Assembly (NCBI GenBank): GCA_950295325.1
Contig: OX485804.1
Coordinates: 21,020,001 to 21,084,000 of the forward strand
Direction of reading: 5' to 3'
Source of the DNA: Polytrichum commune
Taxonomy: Eukaryota > Streptophyta > Polytrichopsida > Polytrichales > Polytrichaceae
Length of the DNA: 64,000 nt
Under the pieces are notes generated by a model, which saw only the letters and a list, made by a program, of their open reading frames with translations, ran no database searches and was not told the DNA's origin. The first letter of the stretch is position 1, and every line of letters begins with the position of its first letter. This document shows, in pieces, positions 23,501 through 34,991 of this stretch. The position numbers and the translations under genes are program-made.

Positions 23501-26500
23501 GAAATAAGAAATCAGACCTTATTGACAGGTCCAATGCAAATGTATCGAGAATTTTCATCTTCGTAGTGAATATGCTCCATTGTAGTAGCCAATGCTTTTT
23601 TGCGAATGAAAGAGCCAGGCCAGTGCATCAAAACCGGTTCCACCACCTTATGCAAGGTTCCCCACAAGACATCTTGTATCCATGGGTGTGGATAATACAA
23701 ATCTTCCTGCAAGTGCAAAATACAGTCTCATTAGTTTACATCTCCAATTGCTGCATTTACTTTCTGCTCTTATGATCTTCAGAGCTGAACCTAATGTGCA
23801 GATCAAAACCAATGTTGGACCGGTATATAAGTGAATACATAGTATCATTACACAATTTCAATAGTGGCATCAAAGAGCCTATCCAACCAATATCAATATT
23901 TTATTACCAGATATTCATACTTGGTCGGTATCACAAGATGAGAGAATCATTGTATAATCGAGTCCTTGATTGATTCAATACCATATTGATACTAGGATGA
24001 TACTACCTAAGTATGAAGGTTCTTGGAAGCCATTTGGACCCAAATGGTATCAACAACAATAATATCCTTAAATACCCATACCCTAGTACTATCAAAAAAT
24101 ATAAAAACCTCAATTTTTAAAATCCTTAACACATGTACCACAATCGTATCAAAAAAGGTGATACCAGTTCAATACTAGTCACAACCACTGCAACTGCTCC
24201 CACCTTTAAAATAAATCATGGCTAAGTACAGCCTCTTGTCTATCTGTGCAACAAAAACATGAATGCTTTACATGATGGATAAAACTGGACCAGAGTTGAA
24301 TGCAGAATCTAACGAAAACTACAACAAGCCATAAATACCTTTGCACATTCATTGCGCGCCTTATTCCAGTCAATTTCACTGTACTTGCTTAAAAACAGTT
24401 CTTGTCTGAGAGCCTTCACAGTCTCCGTGATTGGTCCAATAAATCGCTTTGCATAGATATAGCTCATGGGTAGATACACCATTCGACAGTGGCACCACAT
24501 TCGTCCTGTAAGCCCAGACATGATAATATACTGTCATACCAGCACATTGACAAAAACCACTCTCCAAAATTTGAATGACAAATTCATTTACTTTGTTATA
24601 ATAATTGCTTGCATCCAAACTTCGAATGTCCTGCACCAACATAACCAGCCATAGTCCAACGTACTTTCAAAGAACATGTTGTAGAGTCGTTTATAGATGT
24701 CAAGTACCTGGATGTATTGGGAGAATGTATGGCAGCATCCAAATTTCAGGTGGCAAAGGATTGTTGCCTGACCAATCAAATACTCCTAGAACCTGCAACT
24801 CAATTATAAAGCCACTGAATAAACTGAGCATACTGTACAGAACAAGCCAACGCTCAACTATCAAGGCGGACCTTCAGAATCAAGTAAAAGATCCAGATAT
24901 GCTTTCATGAAATCAATATAAGCAATCAGGCTTTGGACATGAATAGTATTGTTAACACTCTGCAAGTTCTCAATGGGACAATGGGGACTAGCGAGGTCAG
25001 AAACGAATCATTTATTTATTTCATTTCAAATATTAAAAGTGGAAATACCTAGCATGAACTAGCTGCCAGTAATCAGGGACCAAAAAAGAAATGCAACTTC
25101 ATTAAATAGTCCTATTAGTGCGGATGGAAAATTAATGTGGAAATAATTAATGTGGCCACACTAATTGCCTAGTCAGGGTAAAAATAATGTGGCCTGAAGA
25201 CCCTTGGGTCTTGCCCTAAGTCTTCCTGGAGACTTCTGACCAACATCTTCAGTACTGGTTCAAGGACCAAAATACCAGTAATTCAAAATAGTCACCCACA
25301 TCCAGTTCCTAGAAAAACAACTAAAGTGGCCCACAATAATTTGAAACCAGAGAAATGGCAAGGCTTCAAATTAATGTCGGTTCTAGAGAATTACTCTGGC
25401 CCACACTAATAGGATTATGTAGTGTATATAAGGGAACTGATTAAGAGCCTTGCAAGTTACTCACAGTTCAATTATAACAGTGGGATAAGAAACTCACATC
25501 TGTTATGTCAGTAACAATAAAATAATGACCCATGACAACAGCAACTGGATCTAATGCAGGGGTCGTGTAAGGGAGAGATTGGAATTACAGAAAGCCAAAA
25601 CTTCCCCCATGATGGAATGGTAGTTGCGCCACCATGCTCCAAGATCCAATTTCGCCCACGCTCTAGTGCGTTGAATTCACCTCCTCCGGGCCCATCACCA
25701 AGCAACCGCAATGCAACATATGTCAATACTGAGCCAAACATGGTACTGTGTCCCTCTATGTGTAGTCCCCATCCTCCATCCTCATTCTGTCTCAGAAGAA
25801 ACTTTTTCAGCAAAATACATAGGAAACGGATGGGAATGACCCCAATTTGATAGAGAATCAACATAACTACTTGTGAACTCTGATTAATCATTTATAAAAC
25901 ACAGAATTTGTGGGTACTTAATCATGCAGAAAGTCTTTAACCTATAAGTGTCTGAGAGAGACCCAATTTGGGCCTCTCCATACACAAAAACAAGAACATG
26001 TGTTTGAGCTATGTATACTTCCATTTACCTAATTATGTCAAAATTGGCCCTTATTAAAATTATTTCATTCTTCAACTGCACTTTTCAGTCAATAGTATTA
26101 AAGATTTGGTTTGACATACACAAGTAAGGAAACATGTACTTGTATATATATGCACACATACTTGACATTTTAATCAGCAACATAACATATAAGTATATTT
26201 TTATTTTCTCCTTCAAATAAGATAATGTACTAATTAAGTTTCAACCCCTTAAAATACAAACAAATATGAGTTAAGACTTGATGAGGCTCATAGAATTTGT
26301 GTATATAAGTTGCAATTTGAGACATTGGTCCTTTAAGGGTTAATATTTGCACCCAACCAAAAAGAAGAAACCAGGAATTAATACCCTAAGCCTCCTTCCA
26401 TACATTGTACCTGATGGTTGTAGAGGTAGCGTCGCATCTCGTGCTGATGAGCAGGAGATAAAACAGTGTTCAGTGCACCCGTAACAGAGAGCGCAATCAG

Positions 26501-29034
26501 CTGTCATGTGATCACCACAAAAGATGTCAGAGCTTGAAAAATATCTAATGTGGAAGATCTGGTTTGGAAAATATATATGTGATAATGCTTGTCTTGGGTA
26601 CTTCTTTTTAGGAATAACTTATACTCTCTTCAATACCCATGTACCTGATGGTAAGTGGGCTTCTCTCTATTTCCACGTCTTGTAGGCTATGAAACAAAAA
26701 AATAGTACAAGATGATTGGCAAATCCAAATCGTGCCTGTAGCCATTTTCTTCATAATTCTCAGAGCTCATATGAATATCTTATTCATTATAAAGGTGAGG
26801 ATTTGCGTGCTCATTAATTGGTCATACAGGTCCCCCCCCTCAATGATGTTGCCTATTGAGGCAAGAACGGTTAAAAAGAATTGAGCACATAGTCCAATGA
26901 TTAAATGATCATGTCATCATGATGTCTTTTTAGTGCCCACTCTTAAAATCACACCTAATCACACCACTCAAATACAGGCATCCACATTTTGGGGGTGTTG
27001 GGATCAAGACCAGATATCCTCACAAAGACTACCTAATGACTGTTGACGTAGCAGCAGCATGAACCAACTGCACCAAATTTAGAGCAAGGACTCGACCATC
27101 ACTCATGCTAAGCTGTGAGAATAGCCATCACAATCTGGTCCAACCCAAAAAAAGGCTCAAGGTGCATTTACACAACTACTATGATCTTTGGGCCCTGTTT
27201 CAACAACAACTACAATCTTTTTGTTAACACACAACTACTACTTGAAGTTACAAGTTGAAGAATGGTTTTGACCTCACCGATCGTCCCTTCTATTGGTGCA
27301 ATTCGTGGAGTGCTGAGATACAAATCATGGACTCCAGTGGAAAGTTTGTCCAAATGTAACATTATCTCCAACAAAATCCTAACATAATAGAACCAAAGAA
27401 AGTAAACTTAAACTCTGGCAACTACCTACTCCCAACAACACCTTGTATTGTAGTCCCTACCGCCTATAGCCCACCCAATCATAGCTGGGTATCCGGGTGA
27501 ACCGGAACCAATCATGGGGGACCTAGGGGGGGCTTGCCCTTGAGGGAGATAGGTGCAGGCCAGCTTATCCGCACCCATTCAAGGTGCTCATCTTTGAAAG
27601 AAGACAGTTATCTTCTGGGGACCCTCTAATTATCATGATGCTGTTTCGGAATGACATATAGACTTAGACCAACTCGAAGATAAAGCAACACCGTAATTTG
27701 CGCCAGTGATAACATCGGAGTCGTCTCTTCTTGCAATTATGGAATCATTGATGTAACTTGTAAGCTGGTAGGAGGACTTACCAAACCGGGCATGAGGAAC
27801 ATGGGACCACCATAGTCACCTGGCCAGTGCCCATCATGTGCTTGGATAGTGGAGTAAAACCGTAGCGCTCGGCGGAGGGTGGTAGTCACAGCTTCCTCAT
27901 TGATGTCCTTATGATCTTGAATTCTCACTTGCATTGGTAGCTCAGGAAGTGGGTTCTCCTTTGCAAACTACACCAACAATTCTCCAAGTTACAAGTCAGC
28001 TAAGGAACTTAAAATGAAAGTGGTGCAGGTCAAGCAAAGTGTACTGTACGTTTAGGTGTCTTTGGGAACGTCTCTGGAATTCAAATTCCATGCCATATTT
28101 TAAGATTTTCCAACCACATGATGACATGTGGCACTTTTGCCACAAAACAATTAATTTATGCCTAATCTGACCTGCGTGTAGGGTATGTAATTTGATCCCT
28201 CGGAACAGCTGGAAATCGCATTTGGATTAAATCTACCCCCATTCAAGAGACCACAATGGTATCACATCGATCTCTTAGAGGTCTCCTGCATTCTCCTCGA
28301 TCCAAGGGAAGCCAAGAAATCGACCCCAACCCAAGCTGAATTTCCACAGAGCGTCCAGGGATGATGTGCATGGTCGCAAGCAATGTGGCATGTGGCAAAA
28401 GAATAATTATTCCTTCACCAACGAAGCATTGAGCACTCTACGGTATGTGCGGAAGGAATTCACGCACTTTGGGAGTGTCGAATGACCCAGTTCTTAAACA
28501 AGAGCTTGAAAATCACACCTGGATTAAATCCCTACCCACATTCAAGAGACCACACAATGCTGATCCAGCCTCCCTCCTCTCGATCCAAGAAACTCAACCT
28601 AACCCAAGCTCAATTTCCCCATACCATAAGGCGCTTCCTGGTTCATCTTTTTTATGCCTGTAATATTTCCACCTAGGATGTGCGTGGTGTCGAAAGCAAT
28701 GCGAGAGTGCCATGTGGCCCAAACTCTGGATTCAAGGTAAGCCAAGAAACCCATCCTAAACCCCACCCACCCAACCAATGCAGATGCAACTGACGCGAAT
28801 GCGAGCGACCATCCCCATCACCATCCACGTACATACCTGATAGCGCATGAGGAGATCGGCGCTGTGACGCTGCTCGTGTCGATGCTGCGTGAAGTCTGCC
28901 CTGGCCTTGTCGACCGCAGCGCGCTCTGCGAGGTCGCCCGCTTGCTCCTCGTATTCCCATGTCTGGCGCCCCTTAAAGCCGTTGAGGCTGTGCATCCACG
29001 GCCCCCCGCCCTCCGCTATCTTCAGCCTCCACAT
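17506..29034 (-). CDS. CAS1: Cycloartenol synthase (oxidosqualene cyclase), 18 exons
   Basis: Exons: 29034-28837, 27967-27782, 26500-26411, 25786-25589, 24792-24708, 24505-24339, 23706-23518, 22926-22813, 22417-22295, 21621-21499, 20895-20797, 20659-20603, 20453-20407, 20262-20119, 19826-19649, 18578-18498, 17884-17801, 17613-17506. All introns are GT-AG and all phases agree. The 2271-nt CDS gives 756 residues (Arabidopsis CAS1 has 759). The enzyme cyclises 2,3-oxidosqualene to cycloartenol, the first plant sterol skeleton, at the ER membrane. It starts [10 protein letters not shown] and carries QW-type repeats such as [21 protein letters not shown] and [11 protein letters not shown]. The catalytic Asp is D484 in DCSSE (usually DCTAE). 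Y411, H478 and I482, matching CAS-specific Tyr410, His477 and Ile481 of the Arabidopsis enzyme, are present, which argues against lanosterol synthase or a triterpene paralogue. No frameshift or stop is seen, so the gene is probably functional. Confidence 0.95.
18040..18290. mobile_element. Foldback MITE family B, copy 1 (cyclase intron)
   Basis: The element is nearly self-complementary: GTGGTGCATGCTTGGAGG on one arm against CCTCCAAGCATGCACC on the other. The core hairpin is ACTCATTTTA...TTGGCATGCCAAAATGA. It ends TTGTATGCAAAACAACCAACTCC. It is similar to 21826-22090. It lies in the intron between exons 16 and 17 of the cyclase gene. Confidence 0.65.
18715..18925. mobile_element. Foldback MITE family B, diverged copy
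   Basis: TTTGCATACAA on the left and TTGTATGCAACACAACCAAC on the right are inverted. The centre has TCAAACTCATTCAAGTGGTGCTAAAATGAGTT. It is more diverged than the other two copies. It lies in the intron between exons 15 and 16. Confidence 0.5.
21190..21380. repeat. Dispersed repeat family C, partial copy (cyclase intron)
   Basis: GGCCCCCCATGATT.TGTTGATTATTGAGCC, ATAGTCCAA, TGTC.ATTCTTAGAT.CACACCTAA.CACA is shared with 9905-10110 and 26825-27000. Confidence 0.5.
21826..22090. mobile_element. Foldback MITE family B, best copy (cyclase intron)
   Basis: The ends GGTTGTTTGCATACAA and TTGTATGCAAAACAAC are inverted. The internal arms GGTGCATGCTCGGAGGT and ACCTCCAAGCATGCACC are inverted, and the centre folds through GACTCATTTTAGCACCTC..GGCATGCCAAAATGAGT. 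The whole element could form one long imperfect hairpin if transcribed within the intron. Confidence 0.7.
25111..25413. mobile_element. 303-bp MITE-like element in cyclase intron 4
   Basis: The terminal CCTATTAGTGCGG is inverted against the complement of CCCACACTAATAGG. Repeated short motifs (TTAATGTGG, GGCC.ACACTAAT) occur inside. No ORF. Target duplication not resolved. Confidence 0.5.
26640..27010. repeat. Dispersed repeat family C, copy in cyclase intron 2
   Basis: It parallels 9740-10110 over most of its length, including CTTGTAGG, GAGCTCATATGAATATCTTATTCATTATA and a CCCCCC run. Terminal structure unclear. Confidence 0.5.
28170..28730. repeat. Direct duplication of about 330 bp in cyclase intron 1
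   Basis: Two blocks share GGATTAAATC..CCC.CATTCAAGAGACCAC, CTC.TCGATCCAAG, CCAACCCAAGCT.AATTTCC and GATGTGC.TGGT.GCAA near 28195-28385 and 28515-28715. Confidence 0.55.
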
Positions 29035-29780
29035 TGTGATAACTTATCTTGATGATCCCCCACTCTCCAGGCTCTTCTCTTCGCTCTCCCACTTTCGTTG
29101 TCCTCGTCTTCTTCTTCTGCTTTCTCTTCTTCCTCTGCGTTTGGCTATGGCGTTGGCGGGCTTGGGTTGTCAGCAACGCCCGCAAGGCAGCAGCGAAGGC
29201 TTGTGTTTTTTTCTTGTGCTGAGGGAGGGGCAGTCCGGGCAGTGAAACATTTTTGCAACTGCCCGGTATTAATGACTTGGAGGATTTCAGATGAGTCACA
29301 TGAGATGGGAATCTATAGTATTAATTACACACTGTCACGCAGATGGTCACCTTTTCATCCAAGAAGAATGTCACGTTTCCCTAGTGACAACTTTTCATCC
29401 ATTTTGGGGGGGCCACTCCCCCCATGTTTTGCTTTGTCTCTATGAAGGTTGGCACCACGTGGTTTATTACAGTTTAGTTTTTCATAGTTTTTTTTAAAAC
29501 CCAATCATCTAAGGTCCAACAAAATCTGGTTTTATTCGATTTTATTGTAGATAAGTTGAAATTATAGGGCAGAGGGCCGAATGTCTGCCAATGATGATGT
29601 CAATTGCCAAGTGCCAAGTGCCAAGTGATGGAATAAAACCATTATTTTCTTCGCGGATACCGGTTTTTTTGCATTAAAACCAAAAACTCAATGCATCGGG
29701 TGGAAAAAGTTGGGTTTTCCCCACCCTTGGCCTCTATATAAGCAAAGTTTGCAAGACGTCCAATGCGACTTTCCAATCTC
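29035..29780. promoter_or_regulatory. 5' flank of the cycloartenol synthase gene
   Basis: On the minus strand the DNA just upstream of the ATG is AG-rich and has no intervening ATG for at least 100 bp, which suits a leader. A CACGTG palindrome (G-box core) lies at about 29456-29461. No clear minus-strand TATA box was identified. A plus-strand CTATATAAG at about 29733-29741 points the other way, toward the L1 remnant. Confidence 0.35.
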
Positions 29781-32700
29781 TTTCACTATCCAAGTTCAAA
29801 GTAGAGCACCTAGACAAATTAGGACAGAAACTCCAGAAAACCGCAACAGGGGAAGGGAGGAATGAACTCCGGGGGAGGTCGTCTCACAGGTTCCGAAATG
29901 CCAATAACCAAGAAGTAAAGAGGTAGAACACTCTGATGTTTCTTTAACTAAAGAGGAGAGTGACCATACTAACATGGAATGGTCTCCAAGATAAGTCTCC
30001 AGCAATAAGAAACGTGCAAACGCAACAAGAGGAGAGAACCTAGAACATGACAACAATCAAGCAAGAGGTAATCTAGCCATAGTCCCTTTCAATAGAGAGA
30101 CTCATCAACCTATCAATTCTAGACCTGTAGAAGAGAGGGAACGACAAGAGGCTGATGTGACTAAGGATCGCATCCTCGAGACTCGAGTATGTATATATGG
30201 ACTATTAGAGATTATATAGGCCAGCCTTTCCCCAAGAGTGGATATTCTTTGCCTACAAGAACACAAGCTCAAAGGTGACAAGGTAGAGAAGAACATTCGG
30301 ACACTATGGAAAAGTGACAAATTTTGGTCCCTTGAAGCCAACCCAAGTAATGAAGTTGAAGATAGGATGATAGGAGCTAGAAGAGGGGGCATCGCCTTAT
30401 GTTTCCACCCCATAATACAATCTTTGGTCTTTGATAAAGGATCCCTTGCTGGAAATAAAGCTCAATGGATTAGATTTAAAAGACTAGAAGGCAGGTATCT
30501 AGGCATCCTTAATATTTATGCATCTAACATGGTTGGGGAAAGACGCGCCATGTGGAACGAGGTGTTCCAACCTTTGCCAATTGAATGTAGATGGATCATG
30601 ACAAGAGACTTTAATATGGTGGAGAGCCCACTAAATATATCCACAACATCATGTAGTCGGCTTATGGGGCTGAAGGAGGAACTAACATGGGTAGACATAA
30701 AAAAACAAGTACAATATTGAGGATTTTTTCAGCAAAAAGGGCATTCCCATATACTCATGGGACAACCTAAGGGAGGATGGCATTATGGTTTTGGCTAGAC
30801 TAGATAGGTTTTACTCATATTCAAGATGTGTCCAAAATCCAACTTCTCACATTATGCACTACAAAATTCTGGGAGACTCAACCTTATTTGACCACCATCC
30901 AGTCTTATTTTCTATCAATATTAGCAACAATGCTCCAAGGGGATCCACATGGAAGGCCAATGTCAAATTTCTATAAAAAGACAAGGATTTGATTAAAAAC
31001 TATGGGAGCCTCCCCTCCACATATGGCATTTTTCATTAAACTTATAAAAAATACTTAGGTACTATAAACAATTTTGTAAAGCTAAAATAGCAGAGGCCAT
31101 ACGGAAGAGATTTAATTGAGGGAACACCTTGAATTTTGGCAAGTTAGACTACATTTTGACACAACAAATGAAGCAGCTAAAGCCAATGTCAAGTAGCTTA
31201 GGGATCATCTGCAAAACTTAGCAAGCATGAAAGAGAACGGGCAAAGAATCCAGTCCAAAACCCGATGGATGCAATTTGAAGACACAATGAACATTTTTTT
31301 CTTCTCCTCGGTTAGGGAGTGGCGGGTGGGTGGGCTTATTACGGAACTTTATGATGAAAATAATATAGTCGTATCCTCGAGTGCGGATCTAGCTTGAGTA
31401 GTTAATTTTTTAAACTCCAAATTATACGCATATCCAGTTGTGGATGAGCAACGAAAGGATTGTGAGGAAAATTTGTTGAGTTACGTACCAAACAAATTCT
31501 CACTAACTGTAAAGATGACAATGAAAACACCACTCATTGAAGAGGAACTTACTAAAGCGGTTCATGCACTTGCAAAAAAAATAAAACCCATGCCCAGACG
31601 GGTTGACAGCCAAGTTCTTCCAAGCCTGCTAGAGCTTTATGAGTGGAGATTTTACAAAGATGGTGAAGAAGTCACTAGTGAGTGACCGATTTCCAAAGGG
31701 TGTAACGAGTTGACTCATTGCACTCCAAGCTCCTTGCTAGAGAAGGGGATTGCTCGAGATTAACCAACTAGAGTCCAATCACGCTCCTCAACACCACCTA
31801 CAAGATCTTCGCTAAAACTCTTCAACGGCGACTCCAACCACTGCTAGTAGAGGTAATTGACAGTGATCAAACCGCCTTTCTTCCACTCTGATTTATCCAA
31901 GACAATATCATGCACACACACAAATCAGTTTAATGGGTGAAGTAGTCGCGTCCGGGGGCCATATTTCTTAAACTAGACTTTAGCAAAACACATGATTAAG
32001 TTGATTGACCATTTATATGCCAAGTCATGGAGAAACTAGGAAAGCCAATCATTTTTATCAAAATGATTAGAATGTTGTTTCATGACGCTAATGTCTCAAT
32101 TCATATCAACAACCAAGCAACCAAGGCTTTTGAGTCCGTCAAGGTTGCCCTTTAGCCCCCTACTTGTTCATCATTATGGTAGAAGCATATAACGTAATAG
32201 TTAAACATGCAATGAGATTTGATAACCTCAAAGGAATTACCATTCCTTAATGTAACTCCCAACAAATTATTAGCCAATACGCAGACAACACGTCTTTCAC
32301 GGCGAAGGCAAAAGAAATTAGTGTTGATCACCTTGTTGGGATCCTACACAAGTTTGGAATTGCCTCCAGATTAGAGATCAATTGACATAAAAATGTTGCA
32401 TATTGGTGCGGCCGAGGACAACCACCGAGATGGGTGGAAAAATACCAATGGAAGTGGGCCGCAAATGGAGACCTACCAAAACTACTAGGCACGTTGTTTG
32501 GTATTCAACTAGAATTATAGAATGTCGACCAATTCTTGGTGAACAAAGTTAAAAGCAAATTCAAGTACCGGAGTTCCACACACTTGCCGTTTGCAAGCCG
32601 AACCCTCATTGTGAATCAAGTGTTGATGTCATCCCTTTGGTATTTCATTGCAGTTTGGGTTGGGTTTAAGAGAATTATTGGGAAAATTAAAGCTCTACTT

Positions 32701-33650
32701 TGTAATTACTTATGGTATGGATCATAAAATACGGCCGGAGCACAGGTGGGTTGGGATGATTGCACCATGCCTAAAATAATCGGTGGCCTCAGTTTGATTT
32801 CGCCATAAGATGCTATGAAAGGTCTTATGAGCAAATGGATTATTCAAACCTTGCTTCTTGGCAAGTCAAACTTTCAAATCATCCTAAGGTAACACACAAT
32901 CAACCATCCATAGTCCATGGGGCCCATCCTCCTTGTGGTTATTCTCCCCAAATTTCTCTACCAAGGGCAGATCCAAAGTTTGGCACCACATTGCTCAATC
33001 ATGGAAGGTGATAGCAAGGACGGCCACATACATCCCTCCTTCAACTTCATAGGATATTCTACAACTTAGCATGTGGTGGAGAATGGAATACCAAGGTATT
33101 TAGTTTGGTGTCACTATGAGCAAGGCCTTAACTTTATACGGGAAAGGACTAAGGTACTTCTTAAAATTTGGACCCTAGAAGATACGATTTTCTAGAATTA
33201 AGAGGTTGCCAAAGGTAAATTCTCCCTTGACGAGATTTACCACGATTTTGGATTAAACTTTTGGAATTCTACAAACCGTTCCGTGATAGGATGCTCAACC
33301 AACAGAATGTTCCGCTCACTCCACATGAATGGGTCGGCCTCTATAGGAACGATGAGGACACTTTATTGGGATGGGTGGTTTGTGAAGTTTATCTCAAAGA
33401 ATTTAGCATTAGACTAGTCCAATTTAGCGCGGAATTCATGAGCACGTTTCCGAAGTCCACAGTTGGGTCACAATACTTCACTCTCACAAAAATTAAGCCT
33501 AACACTAAGAATGTGACATCACCAATGGCCTTCCCAAGATGGATGGCGCGAGTTAGGGTGGATAGCCTTACAAGAGGTTGTAGCCAAATTCAATTCAATC
33601 TAACTTTTGGAAAGTTTGATTGACTGTTTTTTGACCCCCCACTCTGGTGG
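29780..33650 (+). pseudogene. Decayed L1-type LINE (APE endonuclease and reverse transcriptase)
   Basis: Protein fragments in changing frames follow LINE ORF2 order. Endonuclease pieces lie at 30238-30717 (ILCLQEHKLKG; RDFNMVE where GDFN is expected) and about 30785-30974 (FDHHPVL where SDHxP is expected). Reverse transcriptase pieces lie at 31440-31683 (EEELTKAVHALAKK), about 31770-31880 (ITLLNTTYKIFAKTLQ.RLQP, SDQTAFLP) and about 32275-32390 (YADNTSFTAKAKE where YADD is expected). A connector with NQVLMSSLWYF and GGLSLISP lies at 32536-32870, and C-terminal sequence at 33261-33620. Several catalytic residues and the reading frame are lost, so the copy is inactive. The 5' and 3' ends and target duplications are not defined. 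Confidence 0.8.
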
Positions 33651-34305
33651 TGGCTAGAGGCTACGCTTCTTTGCCTAGTGGGCCAAAAAGGGAAGGAAAT
33701 GGATTACAAAGCAAATGGTCCTCAAGAAGTCCATTCCACATAAATGGAGGAATGAAATCCCCGGACGACACTTGTATGTGTGCGTAGAGCGGGGAGCGAA
33801 GAGCTTAGAGCGGTGATGTGGAGAGCGGATAGCAGAGGGTGGTTAAATTTAGTAAACTTCTTAGACCAAATTTAGATTTAAAAAATAGACTAGAATATGC
33901 TTCGAATATTCCAGACTCTACTAAAAATAATAACAAATATTGACCTATTTCCGTGGAATGTATAGGTCCAAATCTAACTCACAAGGCCCTATATTTGAAA
34001 TGGTCTCATTACATTTCAGAACCGGGAAGTGCTAAAATGAAATAGCATTAAAATAAAACGTGTAAGTATATGATTAACATCAATGATGATCCATGGAAAG
34101 AACAAACAAAAATAAGCATATCGAAGTTTGTATAATTGAAGGATGAGTCAATAAAAATATAAAGGTCGGCCAACTTGCTCCGATTTTATTCTATTACTTT
34201 TGTCTTTGTCCTATGTGTGAGTCGAACAATTATTGTTTGTGGTCGAAGACATTATCTTCGAACTCAATATATATTAGGACATAAGTTAGAGTCTTGTATA
34301 GACGC
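33651..34305. other. Non-coding DNA with GAGCGG-rich stretch, possible left edge of the 34-39 kb MULE
   Basis: At about 33786-33835 short words AGAGCGG, GGAGCGAAGAGC and TAGAGCGG follow each other. They resemble the GAGCGGTGAGC iterons that form the ends of the MULE at 50437-57139. A matching inverted end to the right of 38.8 kb was not found, so the assignment is tentative. Confidence 0.3.
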
Positions 34306-34797
34306 ATGCACACAATGGGAGAGGAGAGAAAAACGTTTGTTGGCCTAGGATGGGAAAATGAAATTAGAAGTCTAGGAGATCCCGATGTTCCTTTTATTCC
34401 ATCGCCGGAACGTGACATACGTGCTGGAAATCAATGTAGTGATGATTACGACCTCACTCCATTTTCGCAGTCTACACAAGCCCGGAGGTGGAGGATGCAG
34501 GAGGAGCAGAAACAAAACACAAAAAAAGTTAGGTGGCATTTTGATGTGCTGGAGAAGGACGCTGGTGTGAATGAAGAGAATACGACGAACAGGGATAATG
34601 AGGTGACTGAAGTAGGGGAATCTTCAAAGTCTATGTCGTTTCGGCAAAGGATGAGAGGAAGTGAGCCGCATCATCTTCCATTGAAGGACCGATTGAAGGA
34701 TAAAACGGTCCCATACATGGATTTGTTTCGGCCGGGCCCACCTCCATCAAGAAGGGACGATGATACATATAGAAGAATTGCAAAACGGAAGTAGATA
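34306..34797 (+). CDS. Small hypothetical protein of a MuDR-like element, convergent with the transposase
   Basis: An intact ORF of about 162 residues starts at ATG 34306, with a second ATG at 34315. The protein is highly charged and probably disordered, with RMQEEQKQNTKK, RQRMRG, PLKDRLKDKTVPYMDLFRPGPPPSRRDDD and a basic end RRIAKRK. I do not recognise a domain. It ends about 195 bp from the stop of the opposing transposase, so the two genes converge as mudrA and mudrB do in maize MuDR. A role as accessory protein of the element is inferred only from that layout; a host gene is the alternative. Confidence 0.45.
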
Positions 34798-34991
34798 TGA
34801 TAGACAAAGGTAGCACCTCCAATTTGAACTAGAAGTCACTTGACAATTTTGTACTGTAATAAAACATTTTGAATGGAATAAATAAGAATTCATCAGATCA
34901 TCTTTATTATAGCAAACACTTATGAGTATACATGATGTCCACAATCGGTACATCTATTAGGGCTCAATGTATAGGTAGACATATATGAATT

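Noticed and set aside
17506-29034. Lanosterol synthase or specialised triterpene cyclase
   Set aside because: Tyr, His and Ile at the product-determining positions match cycloartenol synthase, and the whole protein follows CAS1 without gaps.
28973-29299. 108-codon minus-strand ORF upstream of the cyclase start
   Set aside because: It overlaps the AG-rich leader and the first exon in another frame; the Lys/Arg-rich text reflects purine bias.
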